A stretch of DNA of 64,000 nucleotides from DASWJZ01 sp964440525 (GTDB lineage: Bacteria > Pseudomonadota > Alphaproteobacteria > Rhizobiales > Afifellaceae): assembly GCA_964440525.1 (NCBI GenBank), contig CAYTTC010000009.1, positions 4,054-68,053 of the forward strand. The letters run 5' to 3'. Numbering within the stretch: the first letter of the stretch is position 1; each line of letters opens with the position of its first letter. Below are positions 17,009 to 26,091 of this stretch, one piece after another. The notes under the pieces are model-generated. The model was not told the origin of the DNA and searched no databases. It saw only the letters and a program-made list of their open reading frames with translations. Both the position numbers and the translations under genes were made by a program.

Positions 17009-18052
17009 TCACTCCGCCAGCAGACCCAGTTTCTCTCCTGTGCCCTCGCGGAAGATTTCCGGCTGCTCGGGCCCATCGACGATGAGCTTCCCGACGAGGC
17101 CTCGCGCCGCCCGCGACAGCGCGTGGTCGACCAGGATGTATTCGCCCGGCACCTCGACCTTGAAATCGACCGCCGCGGCGCCTCCCGGCGGCACCGTGAT
17201 CGTCTGCACATCGGTCAGCGGCTCGGCGGTGAGCGAGCCGAGATTATAGACCTTGTCGAAGATCTCGCCGATGACATGGAAGCTCGAGGTCTTGTTCGGG
17301 CCGCCCACGCCGAAATAGATGCGCACCGTCTCGCCCACTTTGGCATGGAGAGCGTTGTCACTGGTCAGCGCGTTCGCTGCTCCGTTGAAGACAAAATATT
17401 CCGGCTGTTCGTTCATCAGCTTGTCGTAGCTCTCGGTGAGCTCGCCCTGCGTGCCAAACGCCTCCTCGGTATAGATTTCGCCCTGCATAACGTAGAATTC
17501 GTGATCGACCGGCGTTAGGCCGCCCTCCGGCTCCACAAGGATGAGCCCATACATCCCGTTCGAGATGTGCTGTGCGACCATCGGCGTGGCGCAATGATAG
17601 ACGTAAAGGCCGGCCTTCAGCGCCTTGAAGCGGAAGCCGTCCGACTGCTCGCCGGGATCGGCCATAGTGGCATGGCCTCCGCCATGCAGCCCGGTGACGG
17701 CGTGGAAGTCGACATTGTGCGGCATCCAGCTGTCTTCGTTGTTCTTCAACGTGACCTCGACCGTGTCGCCGACCCTCACGCGAACAAAAGGCCCCGGTAC
17801 CTTGTTGTTGAAGGTCCAGTAGCGGTACGTGGTCCCGTCGGCGAGATTGCCGACCACTTCGACCGTCTCGAGATCGACTTGGACGGTCTCGGGGCCTCGC
17901 TCGCCGATCGGCGACGGGAGTTCCGTCGGGGCGCGGACAATGTTCGCCGCTGCCGCGTTCTCTTCCGCTGAGGCGCCGGTGGCCCCAACGAACGGCGCGA
18001 CCCCCAATGCAGCGACTGCGGTTGCGTTGAAAAGCAATGCGCGGACTTTCAT
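17009..18052 (-). CDS. nirK: Copper-containing nitrite reductase
   Basis: Periplasmic enzyme of 347 residues reducing nitrite to nitric oxide, with a signal peptide of about 29 residues ending GASA. All copper ligands are visible. Type 1 Cu: His112, Cys154, His162, Met167 (MPHNVDFHA, YHCATPMVAQHISNGM). Type 2 Cu: His117, His153 and His310 (ILVDHALSRAARG). The catalytic Asp115 and His259 (SSFHVIG) are also present. The spacing matches class I NirK. No nirV, nnrR, nor or pseudoazurin gene is nearby, so it stands alone, between the low-GC block and a peptide importer. It is transcribed away from a long AT-richer leader (18053-18579). Confidence 0.95.
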   Translation of the reverse strand: MKVRALLFNATAVAALGVAPFVGATGASAEENAAAANIVRAPTELPSPIGERGPETVQVDLETVEVVGNLADGTTYRYWTFNNKVPGPFVRVRVGDTVEVTLKNNEDSWMPHNVDFHAVTGLHGGGHATMADPGEQSDGFRFKALKAGLYVYHCATPMVAQHISNGMYGLILVEPEGGLTPVDHEFYVMQGEIYTEEAFGTQGELTESYDKLMNEQPEYFVFNGAANALTSDNALHAKVGETVRIYFGVGGPNKTSSFHVIGEIFDKVYNLGSLTAEPLTDVQTITVPPGGAAAVDFKVEVPGEYILVDHALSRAARGLVGKLIVDGPEQPEIFREGTGEKLGLLAE

Positions 18053-18579
18053 GGAAATATCCTTTCGACGCGGATCGTCGAGCCAAGCGAGCTGCAGATC
18101 AAGCCGCGCGGTATGCTATCAAGCCGCAAATTCAGATTAGCCGTCCATCTTTACTCGCCTCGGCAAGAGCTGACTATCGGCTTGATAAGAACTCCCAATC
18201 GCCCAAAGACGAGACAAAAAGCAGGCTGATTTTTATCTGGTACTGATTGACCATATCTTAGATGGGTCGGCCGGAACGATATTACAAGCACTATCTGATC
18301 CCCTGTATTCGCTTCGATCTGGTTTCCAAATCAGAAAGACAATTCGAAAAATAACACTCCGTATCTTCAAGTACATGCGCGTCGCTATTCCAGGCGGACG
18401 ACCTCAACTGTGGCCAACAAATGCGCGAGGCAGCTCTGGAAATTGCGGGGGCTTGGTAGTTTGACCCGGCCAGGGTTGCGCCATCCGCCCGAGCGGTCGC
18501 GCGATTCCGATGTGGACAGGGGGAAGCCTACCGGCGCACATTTACCTCCGGAATGGTCCAAACAAATGGGAGACGAGCT
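18053..18579. other. Long divergent intergenic region between nirK and the peptide importer
   Basis: 527 bases with no plausible gene; noticeably AT-richer than the surroundings around 18170-18380. It holds the GGCTTGAT copies near nirK and an imperfect 8-bp inverted repeat, TCTGGTTT-CC-AAATCAGA, at 18318-18335. It must carry the divergent promoters of nirK and of the importer operon starting at 18580. Confidence 0.5.
18098..18186. promoter_or_regulatory. Repeated GGCTTGAT elements upstream of nirK
   Basis: ATCAAGCCGC occurs at 18098-18107 and again at 18118-18127, exactly 20 bases apart (two helical turns). The inverse, GGCTTGAT, occurs at 18179-18186. All lie within about 135 bases of the nirK start. 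Phased direct copies suggest a regulator site. TTGAT resembles the half site of FNR/NnrR-type regulators, but no full TTGAT-N4-ATCAA palindrome is present. Confidence 0.3.
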
Positions 18580-20175
18580 ATGCTGTTGCGATCGATGCGG
18601 CATTTTGCGTCCGCGGCCTTGCTATGTGTGGGGCTGACGGCCCCCGCCTTTGCCGAGACGCCCGCCGACACGCTGGTTGAGGCCTGGCAGATTGACGACA
18701 TCATTTCGCTGGATCCGGCCGAGATTTTCGAGATTTCGACCGCGGAGATCGCCGGCAACACCTATGAGCGGCTGATCGGCTACGACCCCAACGACGTTTC
18801 GAACGTCTTCGGCGTCGTCGCCGAGTCCTGGACGGTGTCGGACGACAGCAAGACCATCACCTTCAAGATTCGCGAGGGGCGGAAATTCGCCTCCGGCAAC
18901 CCGATCACAGCGGAGGACGTCGTGTTTTCGCTGCAGCGGCTGATCAAGCTGGACAAGACGCCGGCCTTCATCATCACGCAGTTCGGAGTGAACAAAGACA
19001 ACGTCGACGCGATGATCCAGCAGACGGGGGACTACGAAGTCACGTTCACCATGGACAAGCCCTACGCCACGAGCTTCGTCCTCTACTGCCTGACCGCTAC
19101 CGTCGCCTCCGTCGTCGACAAGAAGCTCGCCATGGAGCACGAGGCGAACGGCGATTTCGGCTACGAATGGCTGAAGACGAACTATGCCGGCTCTGGCCCC
19201 TTCACGATCCGCGAATGGCGCGCCAATGAATCGGTCGTGCTGGAGCGGAACGACAATTATTCCGGCACGGCAGCGCCGCTGGCTCGCGTCATCTACCGCC
19301 ACATCCCGGAGACCGCGACACAGCGCCTGTTGCTTGAGAAAGGCGACATCGACGTCGCTCGTAATCTCGGACCGGAAGAGATCGCCGCGGTCTCACCCAA
19401 TCCGGACATCAAGATCCAGTCGTCACCCAAAGGCACGATCTACTATTTCAGCCTCAACCAGAAGAACGAGACACTGGCCAAGCCGCAGGTGCGCCAGGCA
19501 CTGAAATATCTGGTCGACTACTCCGCCATCGCCGACACGATCATGAAGAACCTCGGCGAGGTGCATCAGGCGTTCCTGCCGAAGGGGTTCCTCGGCGCGG
19601 TGAACGACAATCCGTTCACGCTCGACGTCGAGAAAGCGAAGGCTCTGCTCGCCGAAGCCGGTGTGCCGGATGGCTTCTCGGTGACCATGGACGTCCGCAA
19701 CACACAGCCGATCACCGGCATCGCCGAGGCGGTCCAGCAGTCGTTGGCCCTGGCCGGCGTGCAGGTCGAGATCATCCCCGGCGACGGCAAGCAGACGCTG
19801 ACCAAATACCGGGCTCGCCAGCACGACATCTATATCGGCGTCTGGGGGCCGGACTATCAGGACCCGCATACCAACGCCCAGACCTTCGCCTCCAACCCGG
19901 ACAATTCGGATGAGGCCGCGTCAAAAACCCTGGCTTGGCGCAACGCCTGGGAGACGCCGGAGCTCGGTCTGCAGGTCGATGCGGCGATTCTCGAGCAGGA
20001 CACGGCAAAGCGCGCCGCCCTCTATGAGGCGATGCAGAAGACGGTGATGGACACGAGCCCGTTCGTGACCATGTTCCAGCAGACCGAGGTTGCGGCGCTC
20101 CGCGCCAATGTGAAGGACTTCGTTCTCGGACCTTCCTTCGACAACAACCTCGTCACCGCGACCAGTAAGGAGTGA
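18580..20175 (+). CDS. Peptide/nickel-type ABC transporter substrate-binding protein (SBP_bac_5)
   Basis: Periplasmic binding protein of 531 residues. ATG 18580 is chosen because GGGAGACGAGCT precedes it and the protein then begins directly with a signal peptide (MLLRSMRHFASAALLCVGL, cleavage near AFAE). An in-frame ATG at 18553 is less likely. Family features are ISTAEIAGNTYERLIGYDP, VVAESWTVSDDSKTITFKIR with GRKFASGNPITAEDVVFSL, and KGTIYYFSLNQ. This is the DppA/OppA class that binds peptides, nickel or sugars. It leads a complete five-gene importer, and a dipeptidase lies convergently at the other end, favouring short peptides as ligand. Confidence 0.9.
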   Translation: MLLRSMRHFASAALLCVGLTAPAFAETPADTLVEAWQIDDIISLDPAEIFEISTAEIAGNTYERLIGYDPNDVSNVFGVVAESWTVSDDSKTITFKIREGRKFASGNPITAEDVVFSLQRLIKLDKTPAFIITQFGVNKDNVDAMIQQTGDYEVTFTMDKPYATSFVLYCLTATVASVVDKKLAMEHEANGDFGYEWLKTNYAGSGPFTIREWRANESVVLERNDNYSGTAAPLARVIYRHIPETATQRLLLEKGDIDVARNLGPEEIAAVSPNPDIKIQSSPKGTIYYFSLNQKNETLAKPQVRQALKYLVDYSAIADTIMKNLGEVHQAFLPKGFLGAVNDNPFTLDVEKAKALLAEAGVPDGFSVTMDVRNTQPITGIAEAVQQSLALAGVQVEIIPGDGKQTLTKYRARQHDIYIGVWGPDYQDPHTNAQTFASNPDNSDEAASKTLAWRNAWETPELGLQVDAAILEQDTAKRAALYEAMQKTVMDTSPFVTMFQQTEVAALRANVKDFVLGPSFDNNLVTATSKE

Positions 20176-21242
20176 GCCTCGCCACCGCGCCGAGGAGTGA
20201 AACCTTTGGAGAAGAGCGCCGTCGCGCTCTTCTCCGCGTTGGCTGGGGGATCGCGCGCTTCCTACTAACGCTTGCGGTCACGCTACTCGGGCTTCTCGCC
20301 GTCACCTTCATCATCGGCCGCGTGGTGCCAATCGATCCGGTTCTCGCCATCGTCGGAGATCGAGCGCCGCAGCGTGTGTATCTCCGCGTGCGCGAGGAGA
20401 TGGGCCTCGATCTCCCGCTCATCCAGCAGTTCTGGCTCTATTGCAGCAAGGTTTTCGCCGGCGATTTCGGGCGTTCGGTACTGACCACCAACCCGGTGCT
20501 GAGCGATATCGCCCGCTATTTCCCGGCGACCATTGAACTGGCGACGCTCGGCACGCTGATCGGCACCGTGCTCGGCATCCCGCTCGGCGTATTCGCGGCG
20601 GTCCGCTCCGGCACCCTCCTCGACCAGCTCGTGCGGATCGTCGGCCTGGTTGGTTATTCCGTGCCGATCTTCTGGCTCGGGCTGATGGCGCTCCTGCTCT
20701 TCTACGCCAAGCTCGATTGGGTGGCCGGGCCCGGCCGGCTCGACATCGCCTACGACTACATAGTCACGCCGGTGACCGGGATGCTGCTCGTCGACAGCCT
20801 GATGCAAGGCGAGTTCGCGGTCTTCGGGAACGCCTTCTCCCACATCATCCTGCCGGCGTCGCTGCTCGGCTATTTCTCGCTCGCCTATGTCAGCCGGATG
20901 ACGCGCTCCTTCATGCTGAACGAGCTCAGCCAGGAATATATCGTCGCGGCGCGGGTGAAGGGCCTGTCGGAAGCACGCGTGATCTGGCGCCACGCGCTCC
21001 GCAACGCCGCCGTCCCGCTGGTGACGGTGATCGTGCTCTCCTATGCGACTCTGCTCGAGGGCTCGGTGCTTACCGAAACGGTGTTCGCCTGGCCGGGGCT
21101 CGGCTCCTATCTCACCAATTCGCTGCAGAATGCCGACATGAACGCCGTGCTCGGCGCGACGCTCACCATCGGCGTCACTTTCGTCGGCCTGAATGTCCTG
21201 TCGGACGTGCTCTACCGGCTGCTTGACCCGAGGACGCGCTGA
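20172..21242 (+). CDS. Dipeptide-type ABC transporter permease (DppB family)
   Basis: Permease of 356 residues starting at GTG 20172, overlapping the upstream stop by four bases (GTGA). It has about six helices, with the DppB-type segments VTFIIGRVVPIDPVLAIVGD (the usual 'rliPgDP' region) and IIGLVGYSVPIFWLGLMAL-like IVGLVGYSVPIFWLG. The EAA loop reads MLNELSQEYIVAARVKGLSEARVIWRHALRNA. The end LLEGSVLTETVFAWPGLG is also family-typical. It pairs with the permease at 21244. Confidence 0.92.
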   Translation: MSLATAPRSETFGEERRRALLRVGWGIARFLLTLAVTLLGLLAVTFIIGRVVPIDPVLAIVGDRAPQRVYLRVREEMGLDLPLIQQFWLYCSKVFAGDFGRSVLTTNPVLSDIARYFPATIELATLGTLIGTVLGIPLGVFAAVRSGTLLDQLVRIVGLVGYSVPIFWLGLMALLLFYAKLDWVAGPGRLDIAYDYIVTPVTGMLLVDSLMQGEFAVFGNAFSHIILPASLLGYFSLAYVSRMTRSFMLNELSQEYIVAARVKGLSEARVIWRHALRNAAVPLVTVIVLSYATLLEGSVLTETVFAWPGLGSYLTNSLQNADMNAVLGATLTIGVTFVGLNVLSDVLYRLLDPRTR

Positions 21243-21243
21243 G

Positions 21244-22176
21244 ATGGCGCACGCCCCGACCGCCCCCGATCGACCCAGCTTGCGGGCATGGCTATTGGCG
21301 CCGGAACCCGGGTCGCGCCTGCAGGCACGCCTCGGCCGCTTCTACGTCAGCTGGCGAACTTTTCTCGGCAATCCTCTGGCGGTCATCGGGCTCGTCATCG
21401 TGGTGGCACTCGTACTCTGCGCGATTTTTGCCGGGCTTCTCGCAACGCATTCGCCCTACACGGGCGGCAACTTGCGCATCGAGCGGCTGCTTCCGCCCGG
21501 CCCGGAGTTCTGGCTTGGCACCGACGACCAAGCCCGCGACATCTATTCGCGTATCGTGCACGGATCGCGGCTGACGCTCGCCGTGGTGATCCTCGTGGCG
21601 ATCATCGCGACTCCGATCGGCCTCGCGATCGGCACCATCGCGGGCTATGTCGGCGGCTGGGTCGACGTCGTCCTCATGCGGCTCACCGACATTTTTCTCG
21701 CCTTCCCGCGGCTTGTCCTCGCGCTCGCCTTCGTCGCGGCGCTGGGTCCGGGGATCGAGAACGCCATCATCGCTATCGCGATCACCGCCTGGCCGCCTTA
21801 TGCGCGTATCGCGCGGGCCGAGACGCTGACCATCCGCAACAGCGAATTTATCCAGGCGGTGCGGCTGCAGGGCGGATCCTCGGCGCGCATCATCCTGAAA
21901 CACGTCGTGCCGCTCTGCCTCTCCTCGGTGATCGTCCGCGTCACGCTCGATATGGCGGGCATCATCCTGACCGCCGCCGGTCTCGGTTTTCTCGGCCTCG
22001 GCGCCCAGCCCCCGCTCCCCGAATGGGGGGCGATGATCGCGGCTGGGCGGCGCTTCCTGATCGATCAATGGTGGGTCGCGGCCATGCCCGGCATCGCCAT
22101 CTTCGTCGTCAGCCTCGGCTTCAACCTGCTCGGCGACGGGCTGCGCGACGTGCTCGACCCGAAGGCGTCCCGATGA
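21244..22176 (+). CDS. Dipeptide-type ABC transporter permease (DppC family)
   Basis: Permease of 310 residues. The start is taken as ATG 21244, one base after the DppB-like stop (TGAGATG), because upstream in-frame residues belong to the previous gene's reading region. It has the DppC signature region FWLGTDDQARDIYSRIVHGS, then several helices, and the EAA loop NSEFIQAVRLQGGSSARIILKHVVP. The C-terminal LGLGAQPPLPEWGAMI is highly typical. The downstream ATPase gene overlaps it by four bases (ATGA). Confidence 0.92.
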   Translation: MAHAPTAPDRPSLRAWLLAPEPGSRLQARLGRFYVSWRTFLGNPLAVIGLVIVVALVLCAIFAGLLATHSPYTGGNLRIERLLPPGPEFWLGTDDQARDIYSRIVHGSRLTLAVVILVAIIATPIGLAIGTIAGYVGGWVDVVLMRLTDIFLAFPRLVLALAFVAALGPGIENAIIAIAITAWPPYARIARAETLTIRNSEFIQAVRLQGGSSARIILKHVVPLCLSSVIVRVTLDMAGIILTAAGLGFLGLGAQPPLPEWGAMIAAGRRFLIDQWWVAAMPGIAIFVVSLGFNLLGDGLRDVLDPKASR

Positions 22177-23012
22177 GCGAGACGCCGCTCCTCGCGGTCG
22201 AGGATCTGCGCGTGCGCTTCCATCTTCGCCGCGGCACGATCGAGGCGGTGCGCGGAATATCCTTTTCGCTGGGGCGCGAGCGGCTTGGCATCGTCGGCGA
22301 ATCCGGTTCGGGCAAGACGCAGACCGGCCGCGCCATCCTCGGGCTGACGCCGCCGCCCGGCGAGGTTTTCGCGAAGCGGCTGGAGTTCGACGGCACCGAT
22401 CTCCTTACTGCCAGACCCTCCGACCTCCGGCGGTTGCGCGGGAGCCGCATGACCATGGTGATGCAGGATCCCAAATACTCGTTGAACCCGGTGATGCCGG
22501 TCGGAAGCCAGATCATCGAAGCCTACAGGGCGCACACCAAGGCGTCAAAAGCCGAGGCGCGGGAGAAGGCGCTCGACATGCTGAGGGCGGTGAGGCTGCA
22601 CGATTCGTCGCGTGTCCTCTCGCTCTATCCGCATGAGCTTTCCGGCGGCATGGGCCAACGCGTCATGATCGCCATGATGCTGGTCACCGACCCCGATTTA
22701 CTGATCGCCGACGAGCCGACATCGGCACTGGACGTGACCGTCGAGCTCGAAGTGCTGCGCATCCTCGACGACCTCGTCTCCGACCGCGGCATGGGCCTGA
22801 TCTTCATCAGCCACGACCTGGAACTCGTCTCTTCGTTCTGCGACCGCGTGCTCGTGATGTACGCCGGCAAGGTGCTCGAAGAGGTGCGGGCGAGCGAGCT
22901 CTCCAAGGCCGAGCATCCCTACACCAAGGGCCTGATGCGCTGTCTACCGAAGCTCGAGGGCGACCTGCATCCGCTGCCGGTCCTTAACCGCGATCCCGCC
23001 TGGGCGCTCTGA
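22173..23012 (+). CDS. Dipeptide-type ABC transporter ATPase (DppD family)
   Basis: ATPase of 279 residues, start ATG 22173 overlapping the permease stop. Walker A is GESGSGKTQ, followed by a Q-loop in MVMQDPKYSLNPVMPVG. The signature is LSGGMGQRVMIAMML, Walker B LLIADEPTSALD, and the switch histidine is in FISHDLELV. It is slightly short at the C-terminus compared with DppD proteins: the oligopeptide-transporter C-terminal region is present (HPYTKGLMRCLPKLEGD) but the cysteine-rich iron-sulfur motif of some DppD proteins is absent. It works with the 23015 ATPase. Confidence 0.92.
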   Translation: MSETPLLAVEDLRVRFHLRRGTIEAVRGISFSLGRERLGIVGESGSGKTQTGRAILGLTPPPGEVFAKRLEFDGTDLLTARPSDLRRLRGSRMTMVMQDPKYSLNPVMPVGSQIIEAYRAHTKASKAEAREKALDMLRAVRLHDSSRVLSLYPHELSGGMGQRVMIAMMLVTDPDLLIADEPTSALDVTVELEVLRILDDLVSDRGMGLIFISHDLELVSSFCDRVLVMYAGKVLEEVRASELSKAEHPYTKGLMRCLPKLEGDLHPLPVLNRDPAWAL

Positions 23013-23014
23013 CG

Positions 23015-23788
23015 ATGGCGGTGCCGATCCTCCAGGCCGAAGACATTGCCGTCGCCTTCGGCGTGGGACGGCTTCACATGACGGCCGTCAACGGCGTCTC
23101 GTTCGCGCTGCGGGAGGGGGAATCGCTCGGGCTGGTCGGCGAGTCTGGCGCGGGAAAATCGACCGTTCTCCGTGCCATCAGCGGTCTCGCGCGGCTCCGC
23201 GGCGGCCGCATCCTGCTCGAAGGCCGCGAGGTTCCTTCGCCGCGCGATCTCGCCTTCTACGCCACCGTCCAGATGGTCTTTCAGGATCCTTACGGATCGC
23301 TGCATCCCCGCCATACCGTCGACCAGATCCTCGCCGAGCCGCTGGCGATTCATCGAAAGCGCGATTCCGATGCGCTGATCGTCGACGCGCTGAAGGACGT
23401 TGGGCTCGGGCCGTCTTTTCGCTTCCGTTATCCGCATCAGCTCTCCGGCGGCCAGCGCCAGCGCGTCGCCATCGCGCGGGCGCTCATTCTTCGGCCGAAA
23501 ATCATCCTCCTCGACGAGCCAACCTCGGCGCTCGACGCATCGGTGCAAGCGGAAATCCTCAACCTCCTCGAGGCGCTGCGGGAAGAGCACCGGCTTTCCT
23601 ACATCCTGGTCAGTCATGACCTCGCGGTGGTCGCGCATCTCTGCGAGCGGCTCTTGGTCATGCAGCACGGGGCGGTGATCGAAGAGATGACCGCGGAGGA
23701 GCTTCGCGCCGGCGCGGTCGCCAACCCTCACACGGCCGCTATGCTTGCCGCGAGCCGCGGCTTTGAGCGGCGGGCGCAGCCGGCCTGA
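23015..23788 (+). CDS. Dipeptide-type ABC transporter ATPase (DppF family)
   Basis: ATPase of 257 residues, three bases after the previous gene. Visible motifs are Walker A GESGAGKST, Q-loop MVFQDPYGSLHPRHTV (the DppF/OppF hallmark), signature LSGGQRQRVAIARAL, Walker B IILLDEPTSALD and the switch LVSHDLAVVAHLC. It lacks the longer C-terminal extension of classical DppF (usually over 300 residues). It is the last gene of the importer operon and is followed by a palindromic repeat. Confidence 0.92.
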   Translation: MAVPILQAEDIAVAFGVGRLHMTAVNGVSFALREGESLGLVGESGAGKSTVLRAISGLARLRGGRILLEGREVPSPRDLAFYATVQMVFQDPYGSLHPRHTVDQILAEPLAIHRKRDSDALIVDALKDVGLGPSFRFRYPHQLSGGQRQRVAIARALILRPKIILLDEPTSALDASVQAEILNLLEALREEHRLSYILVSHDLAVVAHLCERLLVMQHGAVIEEMTAEELRAGAVANPHTAAMLAASRGFERRAQPA

Positions 23789-23801
23789 GTCCATCTCAGT
23801 T

Positions 23802-23918
23802 GTCGTCATGCCCGTCCCCCGGTTAAACCGGGGGATGACCCGGGCATCCATTCCCCAGCGGCCGCGATGCAATCAACGTTCTGGAATGGATTGCCGGATC
23901 AAGTCCGGCAATGACGAC
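23802..23918. repeat. Palindromic intergenic element with GTCGTCAT/ATGACGAC ends (copy 1)
   Basis: The ends GTCGTCAT (23802-23809) and ATGACGAC (23911-23918) are inverted repeats. Inside are a CCCCGGTTAAACCGGGG hairpin and TTGCCGGATCAAGTCCGGCAA. The element sits between convergent genes (importer ATPase and dipeptidase). A related copy lies at 43627-43729. Confidence 0.8.
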
Positions 23919-23949
23919 AAAGGACGGTGCTTACCCAGAACGTTGAAGA

Positions 23950-25008
23950 TCAGCCTCCCCAGGTCCTTTCCAGAACGCTGAGCCAGTTCTCGCTGCAAAG
24001 TTTTCCGAGCGTCTTGTCGTCGTAGCCCGCCGCGCGGTAGGCGTCCAAAAGGCGCGGGAGGCCTTCAACCGTGCCCAGCGCCTCGGGAACGACTGCACCG
24101 TCGAAATCCGATCCGAAGCCTACGCCTTCGACGCCCAAATGCTCGATCAGGTAATCGGTGTGCCGCACCATATCCTCCAGCGGCGTATCCGCCAGCATGC
24201 GGCCGTCGGAGCGCAGGAAGCAGGTGGCGAAATTCAGCCCAACGAGCCCGCGGCTTTCGCGGATCGCAGCGAGCTGCCGGTCGGTCAGGTTGCGCGAGTG
24301 CGGGCAGATCGCGTGGACGTTCGAATGGGTGGCGATGAGCGGCGCGGTTGAGAGCGACGCCACGTCCCAAAAGCCTTTTTCGTTCAGGTGCGACAGGTCG
24401 ATGAGAACGCCGAGGTCATTGCAGGCCTTGACCAGCGCGCGGCCCTCGTCGGTGAGGCCCGGGCCGGTGTCGGGCGAGCTCGGAAAACGGAACGGCACGC
24501 CGTGCCCAAAAATGTTGGGCCGGCTCCACACCAGTCCAATCGAACGCAGACCCGCCTCGTAAAGAATCTCCAGCACGCGAAAATCGCGGTCGATCGACTC
24601 GGCGCCTTCGAGATGCAGAACCGTCGCGAGAGACCCCGCCTCGATGCTGGCGCGGATGTCGGCGACGTCGCGGCAGAGGCGAACGCCGCCGTCCGATAGC
24701 CGCACGATACGGAAAAGGAGCGAGATCATCTCAAACGCAACGACTTGCGCTTGAGTCAGCTCAGCTGGTTGAGGCAGCGGCACATCGTATTCGGCCTTTC
24801 GCATCAGGTCGTCGCGGTCGCCGTCGGGCTCGAGCGTTGGAACGAACACGGCAAAAAGACCCCCAACAAAGCCGCCCGCCCGGGCGCGCGGCAGATCGAG
24901 ATGGCCGGCGCCGTCGCCCGCGAGGAACGACGCGGCGCCACCATCCGACTCTAATTTCTTCATGAGGCGGAGGAGCACGTCGTTGTGCCCGTCGAAGATC
25001 GGAATCAT
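23950..25008 (-). CDS. Membrane dipeptidase (peptidase M19, renal dipeptidase family)
   Basis: Zinc metallopeptidase of 352 residues that hydrolyses dipeptides (including D-amino-acid-containing ones in some members). Metal and active-site features are visible: FDGHNDVLLRL near the N-terminus, VLHLEGAESI, the pair DLSHLNEKGFWDV and ATHSNVHAI, and the C-terminal GFGSDFDGAV. No signal peptide is present despite the family name, so the enzyme is probably cytoplasmic. It lies convergent to the Dpp-type importer, so imported dipeptides are its obvious substrates. D-Ala-containing peptides are an alternative. Confidence 0.92.
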   Translation of the reverse strand: MIPIFDGHNDVLLRLMKKLESDGGAASFLAGDGAGHLDLPRARAGGFVGGLFAVFVPTLEPDGDRDDLMRKAEYDVPLPQPAELTQAQVVAFEMISLLFRIVRLSDGGVRLCRDVADIRASIEAGSLATVLHLEGAESIDRDFRVLEILYEAGLRSIGLVWSRPNIFGHGVPFRFPSSPDTGPGLTDEGRALVKACNDLGVLIDLSHLNEKGFWDVASLSTAPLIATHSNVHAICPHSRNLTDRQLAAIRESRGLVGLNFATCFLRSDGRMLADTPLEDMVRHTDYLIEHLGVEGVGFGSDFDGAVVPEALGTVEGLPRLLDAYRAAGYDDKTLGKLCSENWLSVLERTWGG

Positions 25009-25101
25009 TGCTGCGTGGAGTAAGGTGACGAGGGAGGGCGTGGCTTAAAGCATTCGCGCGAATGCCGCCAGACGGATCGGGCGTGTCGCCGCCGATCGGC
25101 G

Positions 25102-26043
25102 CTATCCACCGATCCCGAGCCGCTTCAGGAAGGCGGCGGACGCGCGGCGGCGAATGTCGAGCCCGGCGCGTGTCCCGATCTCCGCCGCATCGGCGGGGTC
25201 GCCCGACCCGCTCGCTTCGTAGGATTCGCGCCCGTCCTCGGACAGCATTATCCCATCGAAACGCAGCATTCCCGCCTCCATGCGCGCGTAGCCGGCGATC
25301 GGGGTGCGGCAAGAGCCGTCGAGCGCGGCGAGGAAGGCGCGCTCGCAGGCAAGCGCGATCGACGTGTCGCGATGGTCGATCGCGGCGAGAAGGTCGCGAA
25401 TGCGGGAATCGTCCTCGCGGCACTCTAGGGCGATAGTTCCCTGTCCGCATGCTGGCGGAAATGTTTCCAGCGGCAACAGCGCCGCGACTTTGTCTTCGAG
25501 GCCAAGCCGCTTCAGCCCCGCCGCGGCAAGCAGCGTCGCATCGAGCTCGCCCGACTCCACCCGCCGAACGCGCGTCGGCACATTGCCGCGCAAAAGCTCG
25601 ATGCGAAAATCGGGGCGGACGCGCCGCAGCAGTGCCTCGCGGCGGAGCGATGCGGTGCCGACGCGAGCGCCTTGCGGCAGTGCATCGAGCGTCGCGACGT
25701 TTTTCGCGACAAGCGCGTCGCGCACATCCTCGCGCTCCAGACAGGCGCCGATCACCAGCCCGTCGGGAAGGTGCGTCTCCATGTCCTTGGCGGAATGAAC
25801 GGCGATCTCGATCGCGCCCGAGAGGAGCGCCGCCTCGATCTCCTTCGAAAAGAGCCCCTTGCCGCCGGCCTCCGAGAGCGGCCGGTCGCGGATTCGGTCG
25901 CCGGAGGTCTTGATCGGCACGATCTCGATCGCGTCCGGCGCGAGCCCGTGCGCCGCAACGAGCGCGTCGCGTGCCGCGCCGGCCTGCCAGAGCGCCAGCC
26001 GGCTCCCCCGCGTGCCGATGCGGATCGGCCCAATCCCCGCCAT
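25102..26043 (-). CDS. hemC: Hydroxymethylbilane synthase (porphobilinogen deaminase)
   Basis: Cytoplasmic heme-pathway enzyme of 313 residues that polymerises four porphobilinogens into hydroxymethylbilane. Typical features are IRIGTRGSRLALWQA at the start, KTSGDRI, GGKGLFSKEIEAALL, AVHSAKDM, RREALLRRVRPDFRIELLRGNVPTR and FPPACGQGTIALE. The dipyrromethane cofactor cysteine lies in ALDGSCRTPIAGYA. The length is normal. It lies on the same strand as, and 48 bases after, the cox cluster's last gene, but is a housekeeping gene with no obvious functional link to it. Confidence 0.96.
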   Translation of the reverse strand: MAGIGPIRIGTRGSRLALWQAGAARDALVAAHGLAPDAIEIVPIKTSGDRIRDRPLSEAGGKGLFSKEIEAALLSGAIEIAVHSAKDMETHLPDGLVIGACLEREDVRDALVAKNVATLDALPQGARVGTASLRREALLRRVRPDFRIELLRGNVPTRVRRVESGELDATLLAAAGLKRLGLEDKVAALLPLETFPPACGQGTIALECREDDSRIRDLLAAIDHRDTSIALACERAFLAALDGSCRTPIAGYARMEAGMLRFDGIMLSEDGRESYEASGSGDPADAAEIGTRAGLDIRRRASAAFLKRLGIGG

Positions 26044-26091
26044 TCGAACCCCGGAATTTGCGGGAGCCGACAGACTCCCGTCGTGTGAGAC

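Noticed and set aside
18053..18579. FNR/NnrR box upstream of nirK
   Set aside because: TTGAT half sites occur, but no half-site pair with the required four-base spacing was found on either strand.
26025..26050. GGTTCGAATGGCGGGG, resembling a tRNA T-loop
   Set aside because: It is the start region of hemC; no acceptor stem, anticodon arm or CCA end can be folded around it.
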